A DNA stretch of 33,254 nt from Pseudomonadota bacterium. GTDB taxonomy: Bacteria; Pseudomonadota; Gammaproteobacteria; Burkholderiales; Burkholderiaceae_C. Shown piece after piece: positions 7,813 through 15,252 of the stretch. The DNA lies in assembly GCA_021847345.1 (NCBI GenBank), contig JAJZTW010000047.1, forward strand, positions 1 through 33,254, read 5' to 3'. The translations under genes were made by a program, and so were the position numbers. The stretch's first letter is position 1. Each line of letters opens with the position of its first letter. The notes beneath the pieces were generated by a model that was given only the letters and a program-made list of their open reading frames with translations, was not told the DNA's origin and searched no databases.

Positions 7813-8643
7813 ATGCATTCGACCCTCTACCTGCTGGCCATGGCGGCGCTGCAGGGCGTGACCGAACTGTTCCCGATTTCCAGCCTCGGCCACAGCATCC
7901 TGGTGCCGGCGCTGGCGCACTGGCCCATCGACCGCGAGGCGGAGTGGTTCCTGCCTTTCGTGGTGGTGCTGCACCTGGGAACCGCCGCGGCGCTGCTGTT
8001 GTATTTCCGCCGCGACTGGATCGGGCTCATCGGGGGCTGGCTGCGCGCGCGCGGCGGTGCCGGCAACGAGCAGGCGCGCACGCTGTGGCTGCTCGTGGTC
8101 GGCAGCATCCCGGCCGGCGTGCTGGGGTTGTTGCTGGCGCATCGAATCCGCGACCTGTTCGGCGGGTTCGCCTTCGCCGCCGTCGCGCTGATGCTCAACG
8201 GCGTGCTGCTGATCGCTGGGGACCGGCTGAAGAATCGCCATGCCAGCACCGACCTCGGCCGTCTGGGCTTCGGGCGTGCGCTGCTCGTCGGCGCGGCCCA
8301 GGCGCTGGCGCTGATCCCCGGCTTCTCGCGCTCGGGCGCGACGCTGGTGGCCGGGCTCGGCGTGGGTCTGGAATACGAGGCGGCGGCGCGCCTGTCCTTC
8401 CTGCTGGCCACGCCGATCATCGCCGCCGCCGGGCTGCTCGAGGTGCCCAAGCTGCTGCACGCGACCCTGCCGCAGGGAATGCTCGGCGCCGTGCTGCTGG
8501 CAGGCCTGCTGTCGGGGGTTTGCGCGTGGTTGTCGACCTGGTTCCTGATGCGCTGGTTCCGCGGCCACGAGATGCGCGCGTTGCGCCCGTTCGGCGTGTA
8601 CTGCATCGCCTTCGGCGCGCTGGCGCTGCTGCTCGCCCACTGA
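7813..8643 (+). CDS. uppP: Undecaprenyl-diphosphatase UppP (BacA), variant motif
   Basis: Integral membrane phosphatase that recycles undecaprenyl diphosphate to the monophosphate carrier for cell-wall synthesis; overexpression confers bacitracin resistance. The 276-residue product is almost entirely membrane segments. Motif 1 reads LQGVTELFPISSLGH (residues 13-27) and motif 2 reads PGFSRSGAT (Arg near residue 171). Compared with E. coli, the position of Glu17 is Gln14 here and Thr28 is Leu25, while Glu21, Ser27, His30 and Arg174 equivalents remain. From memory, Burkholderia UppP carries the same variant. I chose the ATG at 7813 because GGAG lies 5 bases upstream and the start matches the family; the longer frame to 7702 adds a non-membrane, non-homologous leader. 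Confidence 0.9.
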   Translation: MHSTLYLLAMAALQGVTELFPISSLGHSILVPALAHWPIDREAEWFLPFVVVLHLGTAAALLLYFRRDWIGLIGGWLRARGGAGNEQARTLWLLVVGSIPAGVLGLLLAHRIRDLFGGFAFAAVALMLNGVLLIAGDRLKNRHASTDLGRLGFGRALLVGAAQALALIPGFSRSGATLVAGLGVGLEYEAAARLSFLLATPIIAAAGLLEVPKLLHATLPQGMLGAVLLAGLLSGVCAWLSTWFLMRWFRGHEMRALRPFGVYCIAFGALALLLAH

Positions 8644-8659
8644 TCGGGCCGGCCGACGC

Positions 8660-9439
8660 TCAGTTTCCCCGCAGCAGTGCGCGCAGCAGCGGCAGCTGGC
8701 GCCGGCTGACCGGCAAGGTTTCGTCGACGCCGCGCAGGCGCAGCTGCCATTCGTTGCCCTCGGCACCCTCGGCGCCTTCGGGCGCATCGCCGGTGTCGGC
8801 CGCGGCCGACACCGGCGCGCGCTCCAGGCTGGCGATCGCGCCGCGGGCCACCAGCACGCTGCGATGGGTGCGCACGAAACGCCTGGCGAAGCGCTGCTCG
8901 AGCTCTCCCAGCGCCAGGTCGGCCAGGTAGCTGCGCGCGGGTGTGCGGACCACCGTGTACTTGTCCTGCGCGCGGAAATACAGCACGTCGTCCACCGCCA
9001 CTCGCAACAGCGCGCCTCGCTCGACGATGGCCAGCGACGCCGACTCCTGGTCGGCCGGCATGGTGGTGGCACCGCGACGTTGCCATACCCGCGCCAATGC
9101 CTGCTGCAGCCGCTCGGCGCGCACCGGCTTGGTGAGGTAGTCGTAGGCGCCGTGCTCGAAAGCCTCCAGCGCGTGCTCCTCGTGCGCCGTCACGAACACC
9201 ACGGCCGGGGCCGTGGCTCCGGCGGCCTGCAACTCGGCAGCGAGCTGCAGGCCGCTGGTGCCGGGCATCTGGATGTCCAGCAGCACCACGTCGTAGGCAT
9301 GACGCCGCGCGAGCGCGCGCGCGGCGTCGGCGTCGCCGGCCTCGTCGACGCGCGCCGGCGCCGGCGCGTCGACGGCCTCGAGCAGGCGCCGCAGCCGGCG
9401 GCGCGCCAGGGCCTCGTCGTCGACCAGCAGGATGTTCAC
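8660..9439 (-). CDS. LytTR-type response regulator, AlgR-like
   Basis: The 259-residue product has an N-terminal receiver domain (acidic pair D7/D8, phospho-acceptor D55 in VVLLDIQMPG, Lys in YLTKPV) and a C-terminal LytTR DNA-binding domain. The latter is recognised by VVDDVLYFRAQDKYTVV-like text followed by FVRTHRSVLVARGAI. A low-complexity Ala/Glu/Gly stretch interrupts the LytTR domain near residue 220. The GTG start at 9439 overlaps the kinase stop as GTGA. Together with the kinase and argH next door, this matches the Pseudomonas fimS(algZ)-algR locus, where AlgR controls alginate and twitching genes. Targets here are unknown. The downstream neighbour is convergent uppP rather than hemC. 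Confidence 0.85.
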   Translation of the reverse strand: MNILLVDDEALARRRLRRLLEAVDAPAPARVDEAGDADAARALARRHAYDVVLLDIQMPGTSGLQLAAELQAAGATAPAVVFVTAHEEHALEAFEHGAYDYLTKPVRAERLQQALARVWQRRGATTMPADQESASLAIVERGALLRVAVDDVLYFRAQDKYTVVRTPARSYLADLALGELEQRFARRFVRTHRSVLVARGAIASLERAPVSAAADTGDAPEGAEGAEGNEWQLRLRGVDETLPVSRRQLPLLRALLRGN

Positions 9440-10464
9440 AGCGGCAGCCTCAGGCGCACGCGCCAGCGCGAGCCTCCGCCAGCCCGATCCGGGCCGTGGC
9501 GCATCTGGGCGTCGAGGTCGTACAGCAGGCGCAGGCGCTGGGCGATGTTGGCCAGCGCCACGCCGGTGCCTCGCGTCGGCACGCCGTCGGCGCGCGGCTG
9601 GTAGTCGTTGGCCACCAGGATTTCGAGGTGAGCCCCGCGCCTGGCGATTCGCACGTCGATGGCGCAGGGGCCTGAACTCGACTCCACGCCATGGCGCACC
9701 GCGTTTTCCAGCAGGGGCTGCAGGGTCAGCGCAGGCATGCGCAGTCCCAGGCAGTCGGGCTCGACCTGCCAGTGCACGTTCATGCGGGGCCCGAATCGCA
9801 CATCCTCGATGTCGAGGTAGCGCTTCGCCAGCTCGACCTCGTCGCGCAGCTGGCTGAAGTGGCCGGTACGCCCCAGGCTGGCGCGAAACAGGCACGCGAG
9901 GTCGTCCAGCACCTGCTCGGCGCGCTCCGGCTGCTCGTGGACCAGCGCGCTGGCCGCGTTCAGCGCGTTGTAGAGAAAATGCGGCCGGATGCGCGCCTGC
10001 AGTTCGTCGAGGCGAGCGCGCATGTGGGCCGGATCGAGCGCCTGGCCGCGCAGGCGCTGGTGCTGCAGCAGCAGCCCGGCCAGCACGGCGCCGAGCGCCG
10101 CGCCCCGCCAGTCCGCCCAGACGGTGCCGCCGTCCGGCAGCAGCCGCGCCACCGCGGCTTGCGCCAGCCACAGCGCGGCGCCGCCTCCGAGCACGCCGAC
10201 GACGGCCTGCACGCGCGCATCGCGCCACGCGCGCGCGCCGCCGCACATGAGCACCAGCCACAGCGCGACCGCCGGCTGGGCGACTGCGAGATCGCGCAGC
10301 AGCGCGGACACCCAGGCATGCGCCTGCACGCCTGCGCCGAGGGCTTGCATCAGCGCGACCAGGTTGGCCAGCGCCAGGGCCCGCAGCACGGCTCCCGGGC
10401 TGCAAAGGTCCGCCGGCGCCGCGGCGGCGGCTTCGCGCGTCGAGCGCGCGGTGGCCGGGGGCAT
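9436..10464 (-). CDS. LytS/AlgZ-type sensor histidine kinase
   Basis: A 342-residue membrane sensor kinase of the His_kinase (LytS/YehU) class. Four or so hydrophobic segments span residues 25-135. The phospho-acceptor motif [10 protein letters not shown] follows (His162), then a C-terminal ATPase domain with LLENAVRHG (N box) and [13 protein letters not shown] (G box). It has no separate sensor domain. The ATG at 10464 is preferred; the frame continues to 10545, which would overlap argH and its promoter. The gene is divergent from argH and its stop overlaps the regulator start by 4 bases. By context and type it is the likely partner of the AlgR-like regulator. Confidence 0.85.
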   Translation of the reverse strand: MPPATARSTREAAAAAPADLCSPGAVLRALALANLVALMQALGAGVQAHAWVSALLRDLAVAQPAVALWLVLMCGGARAWRDARVQAVVGVLGGGAALWLAQAAVARLLPDGGTVWADWRGAALGAVLAGLLLQHQRLRGQALDPAHMRARLDELQARIRPHFLYNALNAASALVHEQPERAEQVLDDLACLFRASLGRTGHFSQLRDEVELAKRYLDIEDVRFGPRMNVHWQVEPDCLGLRMPALTLQPLLENAVRHGVESSSGPCAIDVRIARRGAHLEILVANDYQPRADGVPTRGTGVALANIAQRLRLLYDLDAQMRHGPDRAGGGSRWRVRLRLPL

Positions 10465-10467
10465 CAA

Positions 10468-10473
10468 TACAAT
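10468..10473 (+). promoter_or_regulatory. Candidate -10 box for argH
   Basis: TACAAT (5/6 match) lies 62 bases upstream of the argH start, in the argH-kinase divergent gap. No recognisable -35 accompanies it. Confidence 0.3.
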
Positions 10474-10535
10474 CCCCCGCTGGCTCGGCCTGTCCCGCAG
10501 GCCGCCGATTCCCGTTTTCCGTTCATTCCTTCGCC

Positions 10536-11933
10536 ATGAGTTCATCCCTCGACCGCAAGAGCCAGGCCTGGTCGGCGCTATTTTCGGAGCCGGTCGACGC
10601 GCTGGTGCAACGCTACACGGCCTCGGTCGGTTTTGACAAGCGCCTGGCTCCGTTCGACATCCAGGGCTCGCTGGCGCACGCGCGCATGCTGGCCGCGCGG
10701 GGCATCATCCCGGCGCAGGATCTGGGCGACATCGAGCGCGGCATGGCCCAGGTGCGCGAGGAAATCGAGCAGGGGCGCTTCGACTGGAAACTCGAACTCG
10801 AGGACGTGCACCTGAACATCGAGGCGCGCCTGACCCAGCTGATCGGCGACGCCGGCAAGCGCCTGCACACCGGGCGCAGCCGCAACGACCAGGTCGCCAC
10901 CGACATCCGCCTGTGGCTGCGCGACGCCGTCGACCGCATCCAGGCCGCGCTGCGCGCGCTGCGCCTGGCGCTGGTCGAACTGGCCGAGCGCCACGCCGAC
11001 ACGCTGATGCCGGGCTTCACCCACCTGCAGGTGGCCCAGCCGGTGACCTTCGGGCACCATGTGCTGGCCTACGTGGAAATGTTCGGGCGCGACGCCGAGC
11101 GTCTGGCCGACGCCCGCCGGCGCATCAATCGCCTGCCGCTGGGCGCGGCGGCGCTGGCCGGCACCAGCTACCCGCTGGACCGCGCGATGGTCGCGCGCGA
11201 ACTCGGCTTCGACGATGTCTGCCAGAATTCGCTCGACGCCGTCAGCGACCGCGACTTCGCCATCGAATTCAACTCCGCCGCGGCGCTGATCATGGTGCAC
11301 GTTTCGCGTCTGAGCGAGGAGCTCGTGCTGTGGATGAGCCAGGCCTTCGGCTTCATCCGCCTGCCGGATCGCTATTGCACCGGCTCGAGCATCATGCCGC
11401 AGAAAAAGAACCCCGACGTGCCGGAGCTGGCGCGCGGCAAGTCGGCGCGGGTGATCGGGCATCTCAACGCGCTGCTGGTGCTGATGAAGGGCCAGCCGCT
11501 GGCCTACAACAAGGACAACCAGGAAGACAAGGAGCCGCTGTTCGACAGCGCCGACACGGTGCTCGACACGCTGACCCTGTTCGCCGACATGATGGCCGGG
11601 ATCGAGGTCGACGCGCAGGCCATGCAGCGCAGCGCGCTGCGCGGCTACGCCACGGCCACCGACCTGGCCGACTACCTGGTGAAGAAGGGCCTGCCGTTCC
11701 GCGACGCGCACGAGGCCGTGGCGCATGCCGTGCGCGAATGCGTGCACAGCGGGCGCGATCTCGGCGAGTTGCCGCTCAGCGAGCTGCAGCGCCTGCACCC
11801 CGCGGTGCAGGCCGACGTCGCCGAGGTGTTGCGCCTGCAAGGGTCGGTCGCGTCGCGCGACCTGGTCGGCGGCACGGCCCCGGCGCAGGTGCGCGCGCAG
11901 GTGCGGCGCCTGCGCGCCGAGCTGCAGCAGTAG
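10536..11933 (+). CDS. argH: Argininosuccinate lyase
   Basis: Cleaves argininosuccinate to arginine and fumarate, the last step of arginine synthesis, as a cytoplasmic homotetramer of the fumarase/aspartase superfamily. The 465-residue product is full length. The superfamily signature [11 protein letters not shown] is at about residues 284-294. [13 protein letters not shown] and TPGFTHLQ-like text ([12 protein letters not shown]) mark the other active-site segments, and the C terminus has the usual RDAHEAV helix. The ATG at 10536 gives [18 protein letters not shown], typical of proteobacterial ArgH. It is convergent with dcd and divergent from the AlgZ-like kinase. Confidence 0.97.
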   Translation: MSSSLDRKSQAWSALFSEPVDALVQRYTASVGFDKRLAPFDIQGSLAHARMLAARGIIPAQDLGDIERGMAQVREEIEQGRFDWKLELEDVHLNIEARLTQLIGDAGKRLHTGRSRNDQVATDIRLWLRDAVDRIQAALRALRLALVELAERHADTLMPGFTHLQVAQPVTFGHHVLAYVEMFGRDAERLADARRRINRLPLGAAALAGTSYPLDRAMVARELGFDDVCQNSLDAVSDRDFAIEFNSAAALIMVHVSRLSEELVLWMSQAFGFIRLPDRYCTGSSIMPQKKNPDVPELARGKSARVIGHLNALLVLMKGQPLAYNKDNQEDKEPLFDSADTVLDTLTLFADMMAGIEVDAQAMQRSALRGYATATDLADYLVKKGLPFRDAHEAVAHAVRECVHSGRDLGELPLSELQRLHPAVQADVAEVLRLQGSVASRDLVGGTAPAQVRAQVRRLRAELQQ

Positions 11934-11955
11934 TCCTGTTGCCGACGCGGGAGCG

Positions 11956-12525
11956 TCAGGTCTTGGGCAGGGTCACGCCGCTCTGTCCCTGGTACTTGCC
12001 CCCGCGGTCGCGATAGCTGGTCTCGCAGACCTCGTCGCTTTCGAAGAACAGTACCTGCGCGCAGCCCTCGCCGGCGTAGATCTTCGCCGGCAGCGGCGTG
12101 GTGTTGCTGAACTCCAGGGTCACGTAGCCCTCCCATTCGGGCTCGAACGGCGTGACGTTGACGATGATGCCGCAACGCGCGTAGGTGCTCTTGCCCAGGC
12201 AGATGGTCAGCACGTTGCGCGGAATGCGAAAGTACTCGACCGTGCGTGCCAGCGCGAAGCTGTTCGGCGGGATGATGCACACGTCCGACTGGATGTCGAC
12301 GAAGCTGCGGGGATCGAAGTTCTTCGGGTCGACCACGGTGCTGTGCACGTTGGTGAACACCTTGAACTCCTCGGCGCAACGAATGTCGTAGCCGTAGCTG
12401 CTGGTGCCGTAGCTGACGATGCGGTGCCCGTCGGGAGCCTGGCGTACCTGCCCGGGCTCGAAGGGCTCGATCATGCCGTGCTCCAGCGCCATGCGCCGGA
12501 TCCAGCGGTCGGATTTGATGCTCAT
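11956..12525 (-). CDS. dcd: dCTP deaminase
   Basis: Deaminates dCTP to dUTP, the main source of dUMP for thymidylate in Gram-negative bacteria; a homotrimer of the dUTPase-like fold. The 189-residue product begins [13 protein letters not shown], the standard start of betaproteobacterial Dcd. It has the conserved SYGYDIRC, the [13 protein letters not shown] strand, the active-site region [10 protein letters not shown], and the C-terminal [10 protein letters not shown] lid that closes over the substrate. The frame is open further upstream into the DUF167 gene but is not homologous there. No good Shine-Dalgarno sequence is seen before the ATG. It lies 50 bases downstream of the DUF167 gene and is probably co-transcribed with it. 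Confidence 0.96.
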   Translation of the reverse strand: MSIKSDRWIRRMALEHGMIEPFEPGQVRQAPDGHRIVSYGTSSYGYDIRCAEEFKVFTNVHSTVVDPKNFDPRSFVDIQSDVCIIPPNSFALARTVEYFRIPRNVLTICLGKSTYARCGIIVNVTPFEPEWEGYVTLEFSNTTPLPAKIYAGEGCAQVLFFESDEVCETSYRDRGGKYQGQSGVTLPKT

Positions 12526-12574
12526 GGTGGAGGTGATGTTGACGTTGAGTGGGGCGCCGTGAAGCCGCGCTGAT

Positions 12575-12907
12575 TCATCGTGGGGCGGATTGTGCCTGCG
12601 CCAGCAACTCCTCGATGCGGGCGCGGACCTCGGCGGCCGGCAGATCCACCATGACCTGCTTGCGCCGGGATTTGTCGCCGCGCAGCATGTGCACGCTGCT
12701 TCGGGAACAGCCCAGGCGTTGCGCCAGCCAGCTGCGCAGCGCATCGTTGGCGCGGCCCTCGATCGCCGGCGCGGCGACGCGGATGCGCAGCGCGCCGTCG
12801 TGCAGACCGACCAGCTCCGTATGCCGGGAGCCGGGCTGCGCGGCCACCAGCAGCACGGCGCCGTGCTGCCGCGGCAGCAGCCATTCGGGCGGGGGCGACG
12901 GCGTCAC
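12575..12907 (-). CDS. DUF167 (YggU) family protein
   Basis: Small conserved protein of unknown function. The 110-residue product shows the family core: [14 protein letters not shown], then [18 protein letters not shown], and GDKSRRKQV. The start is awkward. The frame extends to an ATG at 12943, but that ATG and its first dozen codons lie inside the terminator hairpin of the H1-like gene. The GTG at 12907, just beyond the hairpin, gives a normal family length and is preferred. It is followed by dcd. Confidence 0.85.
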   Translation of the reverse strand: MTPSPPPEWLLPRQHGAVLLVAAQPGSRHTELVGLHDGALRIRVAAPAIEGRANDALRSWLAQRLGCSRSSVHMLRGDKSRRKQVMVDLPAAEVRARIEELLAQAQSAPR

Positions 12908-12911
12908 GCGC

Positions 12912-12940
12912 AAAAAAGCCCGGGCCTTCGGCCCGGGCTT
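12912..12940 (-). terminator. Rho-independent terminator of the H1-like gene
   Basis: On the minus strand GCCCGGGCC and GGCCCGGGC form a perfect 9-bp stem with a 3-base loop (extended by AA/TT), followed by a T6 run (12912-12917 read in reverse). It starts about 16 bases after the H1-like stop codon. Confidence 0.88.
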
Positions 12941-12955
12941 CATGGTCGGCCTGCC

Positions 12956-13474
12956 TCAGGGGCGATCGCCGGTCGGGAACGGCCAGGCCGCCGCCGGGCT
13001 CAGCGCGGTCTTCGCCGCGGGCGCGGGGGCGGGGGCAGGCTTTTTCGCCGCGGCCTTTTTCGCCGCCGCCTTCTTCGCCGGAGCCGCCTTCTTCGCCGCG
13101 GCCTTCTTCGCCGGAGCCGCCTTCTTCGCCGGTGCGGCCTTCTTGGCCGGTGCGGCCTTCTTCGCCGGAGCCGCCTTCTTCGCCGGTGCGGCCTTCTTCG
13201 CCGGAGCCGCCTTCTTCGCCGGAGCGGCCTTCTTCGCCGGAGCCGCCTTCTTGGCGACGACCTTCTTCGCCACGGCCTTCTTCGCCGGCGCCGCCTTCTT
13301 GGCGACGACCTTCTTCGCAGCCGCCTTCTTGGCCGGAGCGGCCTTCTTGGCGACGACCTTCTTCGCGGCCACGGCCTTCTTCGCCGGGGCTGCCTTCTTC
13401 ACCGCGGCCTTTTTCGCCGGGGCCTTCTTCGCTGCGGCTTTCTTGGCCGCAGGCTTCTTGGTTGCAGTTGCCAT
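12956..13474 (-). CDS. Histone H1-like lysine/alanine-rich DNA-binding protein
   Basis: The 172-residue product consists almost entirely of Ala, Lys, Pro and Val, arranged as repeats of the type AAPAKKA and VVAKKA. It ends in a short non-repetitive tail (KTALSPAAAWPFPTGDRP), a tail I associate with betaproteobacterial H1-like proteins. It resembles eukaryotic H1 C-terminal tails and the Bordetella BpH1 type, which bind DNA non-specifically and compact or modulate the nucleoid. The ATG at 13474 is preceded by AGGAGA at 6 bases, an excellent ribosome binding site, suggesting high expression. It has its own strong terminator. The opposite-strand frame through it (Phe/Ala repeats) is an artefact of the repeats. 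Confidence 0.88.
   Translation of the reverse strand: MATATKKPAAKKAAAKKAPAKKAAVKKAAPAKKAVAAKKVVAKKAAPAKKAAAKKVVAKKAAPAKKAVAKKVVAKKAAPAKKAAPAKKAAPAKKAAPAKKAAPAKKAAPAKKAAPAKKAAPAKKAAAKKAAPAKKAAAKKAAAKKPAPAPAPAAKTALSPAAAWPFPTGDRP
13074..13407. repeat. Internal coding repeats of the H1-like gene
   Basis: On the plus strand the unit TTCGCCGGAGCCGCC and close variants recur many times with 9- to 21-base periodicity, encoding AAPAKK-type heptads on the minus strand. Seven nearly identical units run consecutively between about 13076 and 13257. Such runs are prone to copy-number change and assembly error. Confidence 0.85.
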
Positions 13475-13906
13475 GTTGATTCTCCTAGTTCACGTGTTTT
13501 AGAGGTCCAACCTCATCGGTCGCGTCCAAAGCTCCTCATGGCCCCGCCTCCCGGCGGTCTCCGATACGGGTCATTTGCAAAGGCGCCGATGGGCAAAACT
13601 CCGGTCGCGTCAGCGCTGGCGCGTCCGAAGCCATTCCCGCCGGGCCGGGTGGCCCGCGCGGTGAATGTCGGGTGACCGTGCGCGGCATGCCCCTGCGGGG
13701 GCGTCACGCAGCGCACGGCTCGCCGCGGCCTCGCGCCGGCAGTGCCGCGGTCCGCGCGGCGGCGCGCAGGAACGCGGCCGGGCGGACAGGGCAGTGCATC
13801 GCACGAGGAGCGGCGAAACATCAATGAGGTGTTCCTGGAAAACCAACGCGGGCCGGCAACCGCGCGGCCGGGGCGACAGCGCAACCAGGGGAAGCAGCGA
13901 AAGGCT
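13475..13906. other. 432-bp intergenic region, nrdB / H1-like gene
   Basis: No convincing gene. It includes the H1-like gene's ribosome binding site next to 13474 and a CCGCC/GGCGG hairpin near 13545-13558. A nested inverted repeat has an outer 8-bp arm CCGTGCGC (13676-13683) with GCGCACGG (13711-13718) around an inner GCCCC/GGGGC hairpin (13689-13702). Frames crossing it are arginine/proline-rich and family-less. It must contain the end of the nrdB transcript and the H1-like promoter, which I could not place. Confidence 0.65.
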
Positions 13907-15109
13907 TCATTCCCAGGACAGGGCTCCGCCCGATTGGTACTCGATGACCCGGGTCTCGAAGAAATTCCGTTCCTTTTTCAGGTCGATCATTTCACTCATC
14001 CACGGGAAGGGGTTTTCCTCGTTGGGAAACATCGGGTCGAGCCCGATCTGCTGCGCACGCCGGTTGGCGATGAATCGCAGGTAGCCCTTGAACATCGAGG
14101 CGTTGAGTCCGAGCACGCCCCGAGGCATCGTGTCCTCGGCGTAGGCGTACTCCAATTCCACCGCGCGATGGAACAGCGCGGTGATCTCCTCCTTGAACTC
14201 GCGGGTCCACAGGTGCGGGTTCTCGAGCTTGATCTGGTTGACCAGGTCGATGCCGAAGTTGCAGTGCATCGACTCGTCGCGCAGGATGTACTGGTACTGC
14301 TCGGCCGCGCCGGTCATCTTGTTCTGGCGCCCCATGGCCAGGATCTGCGTGAATCCCACGTAGAAGAACAGGCCTTCCATCAGGCACGCGAACACGATGA
14401 TCGAGCGCAGCAACTCCTGGTCGTTGCGTTCCGTGCCGCCGAACATCGACGTGCGAAACGACGGGTTGGTCAGCGTGTCGATGAACGGGATCAGGAACTC
14501 GTCCTTGTCGCGGATCGACGAGACCTCGTGGTAGGCGTTGAAGATCTCGCCTTCGTCCAGTCCCAGCGACTCGACGATGTACTGGTACGCGTGGGTGTGG
14601 ATCGCCTCCTCGAAGGCCTGGCGCAACAGGAACTGCCGGCACTCCGGGTTGGTGATGTGGCGATACGTTCCCAGCACGATGTTGTTCGCCGCCAGCGAGT
14701 CCGCGGTGACGAAAAAGCCCAGGTTGCGCTTGACGATGCGGCGCTCGTCGTCGCTGAGCCCGTGCGGATCCTTCCACAGCGCGATGTCGCGCGACATGTT
14801 CACTTCCTGCGGCATCCAGTGGTTCGCGCAGGAGGACAGGTACTTGTCCCATGCCCACTTGTACTTGAAGGGCACGAGCTGGTTGACGTCGGCGCGGCAG
14901 TTGATGATGCTCTTGTCCTCCGCGCTGACCCGCGCGCTGGACGCTGCGCGGGCGCTGTACGCGTCAGTCCCCGTTGCGGGCTGTTCGACGTCGACGGCGG
15001 GGGAAAGCATCGGTGCGCGCGCGGCCTGCGCGACCGAGGGCGAAACGTCCGGCATGCGGCCCGTGGAGGGTCCGCTGGGGGTGGCGGTGTTGTCGTCCCA
15101 ATGCAGCAT
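13907..15109 (-). CDS. nrdB: Ribonucleotide reductase class Ia, small subunit NrdB
   Basis: Carries the diiron-tyrosyl radical that NrdA uses to reduce ribonucleoside diphosphates. The 400-residue product keeps the iron ligands and radical site. EEAIHTHAY aligns with E. coli E115-H118-Y122, LMEGLFFYV with E204, and RDESMH with E238/H241. The C-terminal tail, which docks on NrdA, ends in ALSWE. An N-terminal extension of roughly 55 residues rich in Ala/Pro/Ser precedes the conserved start at [13 protein letters not shown], as in other betaproteobacteria. The ATG at 15109 is preferred because GAAGG sits 7 bases upstream; an ATG at 15127 adds six codons. It lies 143 bases after nrdA, separated by a strong hairpin. 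Confidence 0.96.
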   Translation of the reverse strand: MLHWDDNTATPSGPSTGRMPDVSPSVAQAARAPMLSPAVDVEQPATGTDAYSARAASSARVSAEDKSIINCRADVNQLVPFKYKWAWDKYLSSCANHWMPQEVNMSRDIALWKDPHGLSDDERRIVKRNLGFFVTADSLAANNIVLGTYRHITNPECRQFLLRQAFEEAIHTHAYQYIVESLGLDEGEIFNAYHEVSSIRDKDEFLIPFIDTLTNPSFRTSMFGGTERNDQELLRSIIVFACLMEGLFFYVGFTQILAMGRQNKMTGAAEQYQYILRDESMHCNFGIDLVNQIKLENPHLWTREFKEEITALFHRAVELEYAYAEDTMPRGVLGLNASMFKGYLRFIANRRAQQIGLDPMFPNEENPFPWMSEMIDLKKERNFFETRVIEYQSGGALSWE

Positions 15110-15156
15110 GTCTTTGCCTTCGTTCAATTATCAGGTGTTCATGACAAAGCATCAAC

Positions 15157-15185
15157 ACGATAGGGTGTCATGCGATCCAAACCAA
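15157..15185 (-). promoter_or_regulatory. Candidate promoter of nrdB
   Basis: On the minus strand TTGGTT (15180-15185) and TATCGT (15157-15162) are separated by exactly 17 bases, about 48 bases upstream of the nrdB start and downstream of the nrdA hairpin. Each hexamer matches 4/6. It would give nrdB some independent expression. Confidence 0.35.
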
Positions 15186-15220
15186 TCGCTTGCACACATT
15201 CGTTTGATGCCAAAATCCAA

Positions 15221-15250
15221 CGACGAGGCACGAGTCTTCGTGCCTCGTCG
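15221..15250 (-). terminator. Strong hairpin between nrdA and nrdB (attenuator or mRNA-stabilising)
   Basis: A perfect 13-bp stem (arm CGACGAGGCACGA) with a 4-base loop begins two bases after the nrdA stop codon and is followed on the minus strand by TTGGATTTTGG. The tail is T-rich but not a clean run, so termination is probably partial. Confidence 0.6.
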
Positions 15251-15252
15251 GT

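Noticed and set aside
13074..13407. Possible CRISPR array because of regular short repeats
   Set aside because: The repeats have no unique spacers, follow codon periodicity and lie within the H1-like reading frame. No cas genes are nearby.
12549..13502. Phe/Ala-repeat protein on the plus strand (FAGAAF-type repeats)
   Set aside because: It is the reverse-strand reading of the Lys/Ala repeats of the H1-like gene, which has a ribosome binding site, a terminator and a known family tail on the minus strand.
13513..13884. 123-residue frame on the minus strand in the nrdB/H1-like gap
   Set aside because: Its composition is Arg/Pro/Gly-rich, it has no ribosome binding site or family similarity, and it overlaps the inverted repeats.
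15155..15168. NrdR box upstream of nrdB (ACAC-N6-GTGT)
   Set aside because: It is two bases too short between half-sites, lacks the ATAT core and has no partner box at 31-32 bases.
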